Shown here piece by piece: positions 40,565 to 49,350 of a stretch of 64,000 nt of DNA. This stretch comes from Oceanisphaera marina. Lineage in GTDB: Bacteria; Pseudomonadota; Gammaproteobacteria; Enterobacterales; Aeromonadaceae. Position 1 is the stretch's first letter. Each line of letters starts with the position of its first letter. Both the position numbers and the translations under genes were made by a program. The notes under the pieces were generated by a model. The model did no database searches. It was not told the origin of the DNA and saw nothing but the letters and a program-made list of their open reading frames with translations. The DNA lies in contig NZ_BMKE01000003.1 of NCBI RefSeq assembly GCF_014643915.1, positions 124,001 through 188,000 on the forward strand. Reading direction: 5' to 3'.

Positions 40565-43261
40565 TTACAAATAGGCCTTCGCTTCTTCCCGTACCTGGGC
40601 GATGCGCTCTTCCAGCTCCAGCAATTCGGGCTCCAGCTCTTCTATGGTCTGCTTGGCCAGCAATGCCTTTTCCAATTCCGCCACCAACGACTGCAGTTGG
40701 GGTACGCCGCAATAGGCGGTGCCGCCATGCAGCTTGTGCAACGGCGGGTACAGCTGCTGCTCATCCAGATTTCCCGACAGGGCGGCATTGAGCAGTGGGC
40801 CGAACTCGTCAAAACTCTGTAGCAGCAAGTCGAGCATTTCTTTGGCCAGCGTGGGCTTGTTCCCGGCCTGGCGGATAGCCAGTGACCAGTCAATCTGTCC
40901 CTTGATTTTAGGCTGATGGGCATAGCGCTTGATGATGTTGGCCAAGATGGTTTCGTCTATGGGCTTGGCCAGGTAATCATCCATGCCCTGGTGCATCAGT
41001 CGGTCACGCTCCCCCTGAATGGCGTGAGCGGTAACGGCCACTATCGGGGTGCTGGCATTGGGGCCATTACCGGCGCGAATTTCCTGAGTGGCCTGAATAC
41101 CATCGAGCAACGGCATCTGTATATCCATAAAGATGATGTCGTAGCGATTCACCGTGGCCAGGTTAAGCGCTTCCTGGCCATTGGAGCAGCTTTCAACCTG
41201 GCTGACCTGTTCATTGAGCATGGCGCTGATCAGCTTCAGATTGGCGGGATTGTCATCCACGGCCAGTACCCGCAAAGACTGTTTTTGCGCCGGAGGCATC
41301 AGCGTAATCTGCAACAGCCCTTCATCCTCGACAGTGTCTTGCCCCATCAGCGCCTGGGCCAGCTTTTGATAATGCACCGGCTTGCTCAGACAGAGCTCGG
41401 CGCCGGCATCGACAAGGCCATCAGCCAGGGTAGGATCGGTAGAGCTGAGTAACACTACTACCTTGTGGTTGTGCGCGGTCTGTTGGCGAATCGCCTGCTC
41501 TATCTGGCTGGGGAGGGCGTTGGGGCCAAAGCCCAGCAGGGCACAATCTATGGTTACGCTGTCACTGGGCTCGTGCAGCACCCGCACTCCCCATTCCTGC
41601 AGCAGGGCGGTGGTGGCCCGACGACTGTAATTATCTTCTTCGAGATAGAGCACGGTTTTATGACTGAGTTCTCCCAGTGGTAATGGCTCGGCCAGGGGGA
41701 GTGACGCGCGGTTAAGCTCGAGGGTAAAGCTGAACACGGAGCCGGTACCCAGCTCCGAATGCAGCTCCATTTCACCGGCCATCTGATGTACCAGCTTTTG
41801 GGTAATGACCAGGCCCAGACCGGTACCGCCATAGCGACGGGAAATACTGGAATCCGCCTGATTGAACGCCTGAAACAGCTGGCGGCGCTGGCTGTCGGAA
41901 ATACCAATGCCGGTATCCTGCACATGAATGCGCAGCGCCGCCTTGTCGGGCTGATTTGCCGGGCGGGCATCCACGCGAACATCGACGTTGCCCTGTTCGG
42001 TAAATTTAACCGCATTGCCCACCAGGTTGGTTAACACCTGTTGCAGTCGCAAGGGATCGCCAATCAGGCCATCCTGAACGGCGGCATCGACCCGCAGTGA
42101 TAACTCCAGGCTTTTGTCATGGGCGCTGGGGGCAAGTAGCGTCATCACTTCTTGCAGGGTGTCGCGCAGTGAAAAGGGAATCTGCTCCATTTTCAGTTTG
42201 CCCGCTTCCAGCTTGGAGAAGTCGAGAATATCGTTGATGATGCCCAGTAGATTCTGCGCCGATTTTTCGATGGTTTTCAGGTAGTCGAGCTGGTTGGAAG
42301 TGAGCCTGGTTTTTTGCAGCTGGCGGGCAAAACCGATAACGCCATTGAGCGGCGTGCGCAGCTCGTGGGACATATTGGCCAGAAACTCGGTTTTGACCCG
42401 TGCCGCTTCCTGGGCACGTTTTTTTGCCATATCCAGTTCAATATTCTGAATTTCTATCTGTTCCAGGGTTTCGCGCAGATCGGAGGTGGCCTGATCGATA
42501 TTCTGCTGCATTTCTTCATGATATTCAGAGAGCGATTTGGCCATGGCATTAATGCCATTTTTCAGCATTTCCATTTCACCGGTAAACTCGCCGTTTACCC
42601 GGGTATCGAGTCGGCCTTCACGGATCATGTAGACGGCTCTTACCATGTCCGAGATGGGCTGTGACACGCCGCGGATCAGCCTGACGCCAAACAAGGCACT
42701 CAAGCTCACTCCCAGCAAAACAATCAGACCGGCAAAAAAGCTGTCTTTGTAATGGACCAGCATGGCCGAGTCGTTGGTCAGCTGCATGGCAATATAGCCG
42801 ATGGGAATGGCTGACACTTCTTCCCAGGAGGAGTCGGTCTGAATATTGTCGGTGAGTACCGGGGTGCGCAAAATAATACCGTCTTCACCGCTGGCGACCT
42901 GGGTGGCGCGGGGAATAGCAGCTCCGTCGGGCAGACGCATGCGGTTAAAGTCACGATGATAGTTGGAGGTAACCAGCAATCGACCCTGCTCATCAAACAG
43001 GGCAATGGATTTGACCAGGGGGCTGTTATTGCGATGAATGTTGCTGAGCAGACGATTGAGCGCTTCCCGGTTGCGGCTGGTTAATGCCAGCTCGCTGGCC
43101 AGCGCCATGGGCTCGATCACGTTGATCCCCTGGCGGATCAGCGCTTCTTCCAGCTGCTGATAACGGCTCACGGAAAAATACCCGGCCAAAAAGATGCCAA
43201 TGAGCAGGGTGGGTATTATGGTATAAGCGAGTATTCTGGCTCGCAGGCCGTATTTGGTCAT
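40565..43261 (-). CDS. barA: Hybrid sensor histidine kinase BarA
   Basis: 898 residues. Two N-terminal membrane helices flank a periplasmic domain (about 30-170), then HAMP, HisKA with NMSHELRTPLNG, HATPase with the G boxes DTGIGIS and GTGLGL, a receiver with DIIFMDIQMPLLDG (phospho-Asp), and a C-terminal Hpt with LHKLHGGTAYCG (phospho-His). It drives UvrY/GacA and the Csr small RNAs, controlling carbon flow and motility. A degenerate receiver-like region lies between kinase and receiver, as in E. coli BarA. Divergent rlmD matches E. coli order. Confidence 0.95.
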   Translation of the reverse strand: MTKYGLRARILAYTIIPTLLIGIFLAGYFSVSRYQQLEEALIRQGINVIEPMALASELALTSRNREALNRLLSNIHRNNSPLVKSIALFDEQGRLLVTSNYHRDFNRMRLPDGAAIPRATQVASGEDGIILRTPVLTDNIQTDSSWEEVSAIPIGYIAMQLTNDSAMLVHYKDSFFAGLIVLLGVSLSALFGVRLIRGVSQPISDMVRAVYMIREGRLDTRVNGEFTGEMEMLKNGINAMAKSLSEYHEEMQQNIDQATSDLRETLEQIEIQNIELDMAKKRAQEAARVKTEFLANMSHELRTPLNGVIGFARQLQKTRLTSNQLDYLKTIEKSAQNLLGIINDILDFSKLEAGKLKMEQIPFSLRDTLQEVMTLLAPSAHDKSLELSLRVDAAVQDGLIGDPLRLQQVLTNLVGNAVKFTEQGNVDVRVDARPANQPDKAALRIHVQDTGIGISDSQRRQLFQAFNQADSSISRRYGGTGLGLVITQKLVHQMAGEMELHSELGTGSVFSFTLELNRASLPLAEPLPLGELSHKTVLYLEEDNYSRRATTALLQEWGVRVLHEPSDSVTIDCALLGFGPNALPSQIEQAIRQQTAHNHKVVVLLSSTDPTLADGLVDAGAELCLSKPVHYQKLAQALMGQDTVEDEGLLQITLMPPAQKQSLRVLAVDDNPANLKLISAMLNEQVSQVESCSNGQEALNLATVNRYDIIFMDIQMPLLDGIQATQEIRAGNGPNASTPIVAVTAHAIQGERDRLMHQGMDDYLAKPIDETILANIIKRYAHQPKIKGQIDWSLAIRQAGNKPTLAKEMLDLLLQSFDEFGPLLNAALSGNLDEQQLYPPLHKLHGGTAYCGVPQLQSLVAELEKALLAKQTIEELEPELLELEERIAQVREEAKAYL

Positions 43262-43341
43262 AGTGGGCTAATGTGGGACAATGCGCGCATCAAATCAACA
43301 GATGCTTATGATGACATAGCCGCATCGAGGGCTCCACGTTT

Positions 43342-44658
43342 ATGGTTCAGTTCTTTAAGGAAAGCAAGTCCAAACCCCAGAACCAGCCGTTGTTGGACGT
43401 GACTGTTGTCGACGTGAATATGCATGGAGTCGGCATGGCACGCCATCAGGGGCGGCCACTGTTTGTGCCCGGCGCGCTGAAAGGCGAGCAGGTTCGTGTT
43501 CGGCTGCAAGTACAAAACAACAAATATCAGTCTGCCAGTCTGCTCAAGGTGCTCAAGCCCGCTCCCACACGGTTGAAGCCTTTTTGCAGCTACAGCGCCG
43601 ACTGTGGGGGCTGCTCATTGCAGCATATGCCGGTTGATGAGCAACGCACCTTGAAAGCTGGTGCCGTCAGTCGGCTGTTTGCCCGCCAGGGGATTGAACC
43701 GCTGCCCGAGCTGGAATGGCTGGAGCAAGCTCAAGATCAGGGATACCGACGCGTGGCGCGGCTGGCGATTCGCCTGCAAGGTAAAGGGGTAGCTCTGGGC
43801 TTCAGGCAGAGCCAGTCTCATCAACTGGTTGAAATCGAGCATTGTGGTGTATTACGCCCGGTGTTATCGGCCCTGATTACGCCGTTGCGTCAATTGTTGA
43901 ACCAGTTGAAAGCACTGAAACAGCTGGGTCACCTGGAGCTGTATGATGCAGCCGAAGGCGTAGCCTTGCTGTTACGTCATACCGGCATTTTCCCGCCACG
44001 TGATCTGGAGTTGCTGCTGTCGTTTGCACAAAGCAAAAATATCGCGTTGTTTTTACAGGATGATCATGGGCGCAGGCCTTTACATGTGCCATTTTCACTT
44101 TATTATCAGATAGATAATATAAAGCTGTCTTTTACGCCTGGCGACTTCATTCAAATTAACGCCGCCCTTAATGCGCAAATGATCAGTCAGGCCCAGGCCT
44201 GGCTTGCCCCCGAACCCAAGCAACCGGTACTGGATTTGTTTTGTGGTATCGGTAACTTCTCTTTACCGCTGGCAGCCGCGGGTCATCCGGTGACCGGGGT
44301 AGAAGGGGTGATGGAAATGGTAGAGCAGGCTCGAGGCAACGCCGAAGATAATGATTTGGCTCATGCCACTTTCTATCGGGCCGACCTGGCGGCAGACTTT
44401 ACGCAAGAGCCCTGGGCTCGGCAGGGGTTCGAGCGAGTAGTGCTTGATCCCGGTCGGGCGGGAGCCGAGCAGGTTATACCCTATTTATGCCAGATGGCAC
44501 CCAAGCGACTGTTGTACGTGTCTTGCAACCCGGTGACACTGGCTCGAGACAGTCAGCTGTTACTGGCGGCGGGGTACCAGCTTACGCGGCTTGGTTTGAT
44601 TGATATGTTTCCCCATACGGCACATTGCGAAGCTATGGCCTTGTTTGAACACAGTTAA
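43342..44658 (+). CDS. rlmD: 23S rRNA (uracil1939-C5)-methyltransferase RlmD
   Basis: 438 residues. TRAM domain at about 15-65, a 4Fe-4S cluster set in CSYSADCGGCSLQHM plus a later Cys, SAM-binding LDLFCGIGNFSLPLA, and the catalytic Cys in YVSCNPVTLARD. Methylates U1939 of 23S rRNA. relA follows 9 bp later, a conserved pairing. Confidence 0.96.
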   Translation: MVQFFKESKSKPQNQPLLDVTVVDVNMHGVGMARHQGRPLFVPGALKGEQVRVRLQVQNNKYQSASLLKVLKPAPTRLKPFCSYSADCGGCSLQHMPVDEQRTLKAGAVSRLFARQGIEPLPELEWLEQAQDQGYRRVARLAIRLQGKGVALGFRQSQSHQLVEIEHCGVLRPVLSALITPLRQLLNQLKALKQLGHLELYDAAEGVALLLRHTGIFPPRDLELLLSFAQSKNIALFLQDDHGRRPLHVPFSLYYQIDNIKLSFTPGDFIQINAALNAQMISQAQAWLAPEPKQPVLDLFCGIGNFSLPLAAAGHPVTGVEGVMEMVEQARGNAEDNDLAHATFYRADLAADFTQEPWARQGFERVVLDPGRAGAEQVIPYLCQMAPKRLLYVSCNPVTLARDSQLLLAAGYQLTRLGLIDMFPHTAHCEAMALFEHS

Positions 44659-44667
44659 GGGGTAGTT

Positions 44668-46884
44668 ATGGTTGCAGTACGCAATACTCATCTCACAGTT
44701 AACTTTAGCCTGAACGAATGGGCAAATAGCCTGCCGTTTTCGGTAGACGAGCAGGAACAACTGAAAGCGCTTTATGAGTATTGCCTGCAGCTCAAGGTGC
44801 CTGCCGAAACCTTGCCCCGATTGCAGACGCAAGGCATAGAAATGGTCGGTATTCTGCTGACCTTGAGCATGGACATGGACACCATAAAAGCCGCCTTGCT
44901 GTATCCTTTTCTCGAACATGGCTCCCTGACCCTGGAGCAGGTCAGCACGGATTTTGGCGCCACCATCAGTGGTTTGCTGCAGGGCGTGGTGGATATGGAA
45001 GCCATTCGCTCGCTGCAGCATGTGCATGGCGATACCCGCTCCGAAGTTCAGGTTGACCGTGTTCGCCGCATGTTGATGGCCATGGTGGAAGATGTACGCG
45101 CCGTGGTCATCAAGCTGGCCGAGCGTATTACCTGCCTGCGAGAAGTAAAAAATGCCGATGAAGAAACCCGGGTATTGGTGGCAAAGGAAATTGCCAATAT
45201 CTATGCTCCACTGGCCAATCGCCTTGGCATAGGCCAGCTGAAGTGGGAGCTGGAAGATCTCTCGTTTCGTTACCTGCATCCAGATACCTACAAGCGGATT
45301 GCCTCGCTGTTGCACGAGAAGCGACTGGCCCGCGAAGCCTATATCGATGAATTTGTAGCAGGCCTAAAGTCGTCGCTTGCCGAGTCGGGGATTCATGCCG
45401 AGGTCTATGGGCGACCCAAGCATATCTACAGTATCTGGCGCAAAATGCAGAAGAAAAATCTGGATTTTGATGAGCTGTTCGATGTGCGAGCGGTGCGGGT
45501 AGTGACCGATCACTTGCAGGATTGCTACGGTGCGCTGGGGGTGGTGCATACCCAATGGCGCCATATTCCTCGCGAGTTTGACGATTATGTTGCCAATCCC
45601 AAACCCAATGGCTATCAATCGATTCATACCGTGGTTATCGGGCCTGAAGGCAAGACGGTGGAAATTCAGATCCGTACCGATCAAATGCATCAGGATGCCG
45701 AGTTGGGGGTGGCCGCCCACTGGAAGTACAAGGAAGGCAGCAGCGGCGCCACCAAACAAAGTGGCTTTGAAGATAAAATTGCCTGGCTGAGAAGGCTGTT
45801 GGCCTGGCAAGAAGATATGGCCGAAAGCGGCTCCTTGGTGGATGAACTGCGCAGCCAGGTATTTGAAGACCGAGTTTATGTGTTTACCCCCAAAGGCGAA
45901 GTGGTGGATATGCCACTGGGTGCCACGCCGCTCGATTTTGCCTACTATGTTCACAGTCAGGTTGGCCATCGCTGTATTGGCGCTAAAATTGACAGCCGTA
46001 TAGTGCCATTTACCTATCAGCTGCAAACCGGCGATCAGGTTGAAATCATCACCCAAAAACAGCCTAATCCCAGCCGCGACTGGATGAATCCGAGTCAGGG
46101 CTTTTTACGCACCAGTCGCGCACGCTCCAAAGTGGGCACCTGGTTCAAGAAGCAGGATCGAGACAAAAACATCGTTGCCGGACGAGAAGTGCTGGAAAAA
46201 GAGCTGGACCGCCTGGGACTGACGTTTTCCATGCTCAACAAACCGGTGCTGGAGCGCTTTAATGTGGCGCACCTCGACGACTTGCTGGCGGGCATTGGTG
46301 GCGGTGACTTGCGTATCAATCAGCTGCTTAATTTTTTACAGTCGCAACATAAAAAGCCCACCAGTGCCGAAGAAGATGAAGCCGTGCTGCGCCAGTTGGA
46401 ATTGAAGGCCGCCAAAAAAGCACCGGACAGCAAGGGCAAGGGGCACGTGGTGGTACAGGGCGTTGGCAACCTGTTAACCAGCATAGCCCGTTGCTGCCAG
46501 CCGATTCCCGGGGATGAAATTATCGGTTTTATTACCCAGGGGCGAGGCATTTCCATTCATCGCAGCGACTGCGAACAATTGAAAGAATTGCAAAGCCAGC
46601 ATCCCGAGCGGGTGGTGGATGCGGTATGGGGTGAAAACAATGCCGGTGGTTATCAGCTTACCCTGCGGGTGGTGGCCAACGATCGTTCGGGGCTGTTGCG
46701 GGACATCACCACCATTCTGGCCAACGAAAAAATCAATGTTACCGAATTCAGCAGCCGTGCCAATCGCAAGCAACAGACGGCTACCATGGATATGGAACTG
46801 AACATCTACAACATCGACACTCTGAGCCGCGCCCTGGCCAAAATCAGCCAGCTGCCGGACATCATAGAAGCGAAAAGGCTATAA
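44668..46884 (+). CDS. relA: GTP pyrophosphokinase RelA
   Basis: 738 residues. An HD-like N-terminal half without an intact hydrolase motif, the (p)ppGpp synthetase domain with YGRPKHIYSIWRKMQKK, TGS domain (VYVFTPKGEVVDMPLGATPLDFAY), a zinc-finger-like CCQPIPGD region and the C-terminal ACT domain. Makes the alarmone on ribosomes holding uncharged tRNA. The stop is followed by a CCGTACG array. Confidence 0.97.
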   Translation: MVAVRNTHLTVNFSLNEWANSLPFSVDEQEQLKALYEYCLQLKVPAETLPRLQTQGIEMVGILLTLSMDMDTIKAALLYPFLEHGSLTLEQVSTDFGATISGLLQGVVDMEAIRSLQHVHGDTRSEVQVDRVRRMLMAMVEDVRAVVIKLAERITCLREVKNADEETRVLVAKEIANIYAPLANRLGIGQLKWELEDLSFRYLHPDTYKRIASLLHEKRLAREAYIDEFVAGLKSSLAESGIHAEVYGRPKHIYSIWRKMQKKNLDFDELFDVRAVRVVTDHLQDCYGALGVVHTQWRHIPREFDDYVANPKPNGYQSIHTVVIGPEGKTVEIQIRTDQMHQDAELGVAAHWKYKEGSSGATKQSGFEDKIAWLRRLLAWQEDMAESGSLVDELRSQVFEDRVYVFTPKGEVVDMPLGATPLDFAYYVHSQVGHRCIGAKIDSRIVPFTYQLQTGDQVEIITQKQPNPSRDWMNPSQGFLRTSRARSKVGTWFKKQDRDKNIVAGREVLEKELDRLGLTFSMLNKPVLERFNVAHLDDLLAGIGGGDLRINQLLNFLQSQHKKPTSAEEDEAVLRQLELKAAKKAPDSKGKGHVVVQGVGNLLTSIARCCQPIPGDEIIGFITQGRGISIHRSDCEQLKELQSQHPERVVDAVWGENNAGGYQLTLRVVANDRSGLLRDITTILANEKINVTEFSSRANRKQQTATMDMELNIYNIDTLSRALAKISQLPDIIEAKRL

Positions 46885-46890
46885 AGACGG

Positions 46891-46980
46891 CCGTACGCCG
46901 TACGCCGTACGCCGTACGCTGTAAGTCAAAGCAAGACGTAGATGGTCTTTCACGTAAGGCGTAGCGCGTATGACGTACGG
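46891..46980 (+). repeat. CCGTACG 7-bp-periodic array after relA, with facing CGTANNN arm
   Basis: Six bp after the relA stop: CCGTACG four times in perfect tandem, then CTGTAAG (46891-46925). The facing arm is CGTAAGG CGTAGCG CGTATGA CGTACGG (46953-46980), also in exact 7-bp phase. The arms can pair around a 27-bp spacer. Confidence 0.85.
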
Positions 46981-47004
46981 CTGTTTTCACACAGGAATTC
47001 AGGC

Positions 47005-47814
47005 ATGAAGCAGCAAGATTACTCACTCGACGACCTGCTGGCCATTATGGCGAGGCTAAGAGATCCCGAGCAGGGCTGTCCTTGGGACAAAAAACAAAAC
47101 TTTGCCAGCATAGTGCCGCACACCCTGGAAGAAGCCTACGAAGTCGCCGACACCATAGACAGAGGGGCGATGCACGAGCTGCCGGGGGAGCTTGGCGATC
47201 TGCTGTTTCAAGTGGTGTTTTATGCCCAGCTTGGCAAAGAGCAATCGCAGTTTGATTTTAACGATGTGGTGCAGGCTATCAGCGAGAAGCTGGTGCGCCG
47301 TCATCCTCATGTGTTTGGCGATGCCGCCTTTAACAGCGAAGCACAAGTCAAGGCCAACTGGGAGCAAGTCAAAGCCGAAGAGCGCCAGGCCCTGGATAAT
47401 ACCGCCACCAGTGTGCTGGATGATATTCCCCGTAATTTGCCCGCCCTTACCCGAGCCAACAAGATACAAAAGCGCTGTTCTGCGGTCGGTTTTGACTGGC
47501 GAGAACTGCCACCGGTGATCGACAAGATCCACGAAGAACTGGATGAAGTGATGGCCGAGCTAAAACCGCCCGCACCAGAGCAGGATCAAGATCGTATCGC
47601 CGATGAGCTGGGGGATGTCTTGTTTGCCTGTGTCAATATGGTGCGTCACCTTAAACAGGATCCGGAAGCGGTGCTGCGGCGCGCCAACGACAAGTTTGAA
47701 CGCCGTTTTCGGGCCGTTGAGCGGGCGCTGCACAGCGATGGTAAAGACAGCCGCGCCTGTACGCTAGAGGAACTCGACGACTACTGGCGCCAGGCCAAGG
47801 TAGAGCAAGGCTGA
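47005..47814 (+). CDS. mazG: Nucleoside triphosphate pyrophosphohydrolase MazG
   Basis: 269 residues from ATG 47005; the frame further upstream overlaps the repeat. Two all-alpha MazG domains: the first with MARLRDPEQGCPWDKKQ and EEAYEVADTI...ELGDLLFQVVF, the second with EELDEVMAEL and DELGDVLFACVN, each carrying the Mg-binding acidic pattern. Hydrolyses NTPs and lowers ppGpp under starvation. Follows relA, as in E. coli. Confidence 0.95.
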   Translation: MKQQDYSLDDLLAIMARLRDPEQGCPWDKKQNFASIVPHTLEEAYEVADTIDRGAMHELPGELGDLLFQVVFYAQLGKEQSQFDFNDVVQAISEKLVRRHPHVFGDAAFNSEAQVKANWEQVKAEERQALDNTATSVLDDIPRNLPALTRANKIQKRCSAVGFDWRELPPVIDKIHEELDEVMAELKPPAPEQDQDRIADELGDVLFACVNMVRHLKQDPEAVLRRANDKFERRFRAVERALHSDGKDSRACTLEELDDYWRQAKVEQG

Positions 47815-47820
47815 TACCAT

Positions 47821-47855
47821 GTGCAGAGTAATAAGGGGAGTGTAAAGGGTAACCA
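47821..47855 (+). repeat. Degenerate GT-rich 7-bp-phased stretch after mazG
   Basis: GTGCAGA GTAATAA GGGGAGT GTAAAGG GTAACCA follows the mazG stop by 6 bp with GT recurring in 7-bp phase. It looks like a decayed GTGAAGR array; no facing arm is clear. Confidence 0.4.
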
Positions 47856-47895
47856 TATGCTTCCTTTATCACGCCTGCCACTGACTTATAAACAC

Positions 47896-47922
47896 TCAAT
47901 CTTTTACCTGCTCTGCCGATAT
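47896..47922 (+). promoter_or_regulatory. FliA (Sigma28) promoter of motX
   Basis: TCAATCTT (47896-47903), 11-bp spacer, then GCCGATAT (47915-47922). The -10 matches GCCGATAA at seven of eight positions and the spacer is the exact FliA length. The ATG is 20 bp downstream of the -10, with AGGAGG between. Confidence 0.75.
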
Positions 47923-47942
47923 GCTGTGCAGGAGGAACGCCA

Positions 47943-48665
47943 ATGAAAGCGCAATACGGATTATTATTGCTGTGCTTGAGCCTGCCGGTGCTGGCCGCCG
48001 AAGGTATGGATACCGTTACCGATGAGGTAAATACCACTGTTAAAGAAACGGCAGTGGCGGCTCCCAGCTCTGGGCCACTGGCGCAACGCGAGCCCGAAAA
48101 TGATGAGCTGCGAGCCGTTCCCTTGTATGAAGAATATGAGTTGATCGAGTGGATTAATGCCAATCGCCACCTGCAGCAGGTGCGCGACAAGGATCACTGC
48201 CAGCTGGTGCAGGATATCGAAGCCAGGGCCGAGGTCTTGCGCCTGCCTGCCTATCAGTTTTTATGGGGCGACATGCTGGCCTGGGGGGTGTGTGTTCCCC
48301 AGCAATCTCGTCGCGGGCTCACCATGCTCTGGAAAGCGGCGGATCAGGGCTTGCCGGCGGCACTGGAGCAACTGGGCCGCTATTATTATCAGGGCACACT
48401 GGTACAGAAAAATCGAGAGCGGGCGGCCCCTCTGATGCAGGAGGCGGCCAGTCTGGGGTTGGAAAAAGCCCAGTTTACCTGGGCGCGCTGGCTGCTGAAT
48501 GGCATCGGCAGTCCGCTCGATTACCCCCAGGCTTATTTATGGCTTAAGGAAATGGTGATTGCCGATAAAAAACAACACCAGCAAGCTGAGCGCCTCAGCA
48601 ATGCGCTTGCGGCAAGAATGCCGGCCCACAAGGTTAAAGAGTTGAATAACAGGCTGTTATTTTAA
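47943..48665 (+). CDS. motX: Sodium-type flagellar motor protein MotX (Sel1 repeats)
   Basis: 240-residue exported protein; signal peptide MKAQYGLLLLCLSLPVLAA. The segment from CQLVQDIEARAEVLRLPAYQFLWGDMLAWGVCV through tandem Sel1 repeats (GLPAALEQLGRYYYQGTLVQ) to SPLDYPQAYLWLKEMVIADKKQHQQ tracks Vibrio MotX, including its two cysteines. MotX forms the T ring that fixes PomAB stators in Na+-driven polar flagella. A FliA-type promoter and AGGAGG support the assignment. A generic Sel1 protein is the alternative. Confidence 0.85.
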   Translation: MKAQYGLLLLCLSLPVLAAEGMDTVTDEVNTTVKETAVAAPSSGPLAQREPENDELRAVPLYEEYELIEWINANRHLQQVRDKDHCQLVQDIEARAEVLRLPAYQFLWGDMLAWGVCVPQQSRRGLTMLWKAADQGLPAALEQLGRYYYQGTLVQKNRERAAPLMQEAASLGLEKAQFTWARWLLNGIGSPLDYPQAYLWLKEMVIADKKQHQQAERLSNALAARMPAHKVKELNNRLLF

Positions 48666-48746
48666 GTTTAAAGGCTAAATGTTATTCTACGGCGCTTGAA
48701 AAGTGCTCGGCCCTGAGGCGTTGTTTTATCTATTGATGGGCTGTTA

Positions 48747-48783
48747 TTGACATTAAATGTCACACATTGGAATACTAATGTGT
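48747..48783 (+). promoter_or_regulatory. nsrR promoter with two overlapping palindromes
   Basis: TTGACA (48747-48752), 18-bp spacer, AATACT (48771-48776). TGACATTAAATGTCA (48748-48762) is a perfect dyad over the -35; ACACATT-N8-AATGTGT (48762-48783) is a perfect inverted repeat over the -10. Such placement suits repression, perhaps by NsrR itself, though it is not the classic NsrR site. Confidence 0.6.
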
Positions 48784-48822
48784 ATTATATATGTACGTTT
48801 TGCTCATTCAGGATATGCCAGC

Positions 48823-49272
48823 ATGAAGTTGACCACCTATACCGATTTTGGTCTGAGAACCCTGATGTACCTGGCGACCTTGCCCGAAGGTGAGCTTTCT
48901 TCCGTTGCCCGGGTGTCCGAGATATACAATATCTCGCGTAATCATCTGGTCAAGGTGGTTAACCAGCTGGCGCGCGAAGGCTATATTCGTGCGGTACGTG
49001 GCAAGAACGGGGGAATTTGTCTGGCGCGGTCTCAGGGCGACATTAATGTGGGGCAGGTGATCCGCGCGCTTGAAAATAACCTTAATGGCATCGACTGTGG
49101 CAGCCCGGCCTGCTATCTGGTGCGGGTGTGTCGTCTGAAAGGAGCCTTGCAGCAGGCCATGGAAGCCTTCCTGCAGGTGATGGACGGTTATACCCTTGCC
49201 GATCTTACCGGCAATAAAGACGAGCTGATGGTCATTTTCAGCGAGTTAGAGCCTGCAAACCAGACCGATTAA
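48823..49272 (+). CDS. nsrR: Rrf2-family NO-sensing repressor NsrR
   Basis: 149 residues from ATG 48823. Winged helix MKLTTYTDFGLRTLMYLATLPEG...VSEIYNISRNHLVKVVNQLAREGYIRAVRGKNGGI is close to E. coli NsrR, and the Fe-S cysteines are present in the C-x5-C-x5-C segment DCGSPACYLVRVCRLK. NO attacks the cluster and relieves repression of detoxification genes such as hmp. No such target gene is beside it here. Confidence 0.92.
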   Translation: MKLTTYTDFGLRTLMYLATLPEGELSSVARVSEIYNISRNHLVKVVNQLAREGYIRAVRGKNGGICLARSQGDINVGQVIRALENNLNGIDCGSPACYLVRVCRLKGALQQAMEAFLQVMDGYTLADLTGNKDELMVIFSELEPANQTD

Positions 49273-49350
49273 ACCGCTCTTGGCCGTGGGTGCCCAAGCC
49301 CGGCAAGCGGGTTTGATCACCCGCGGCTTCCTGCTGGCTGAGCAGGTTAT

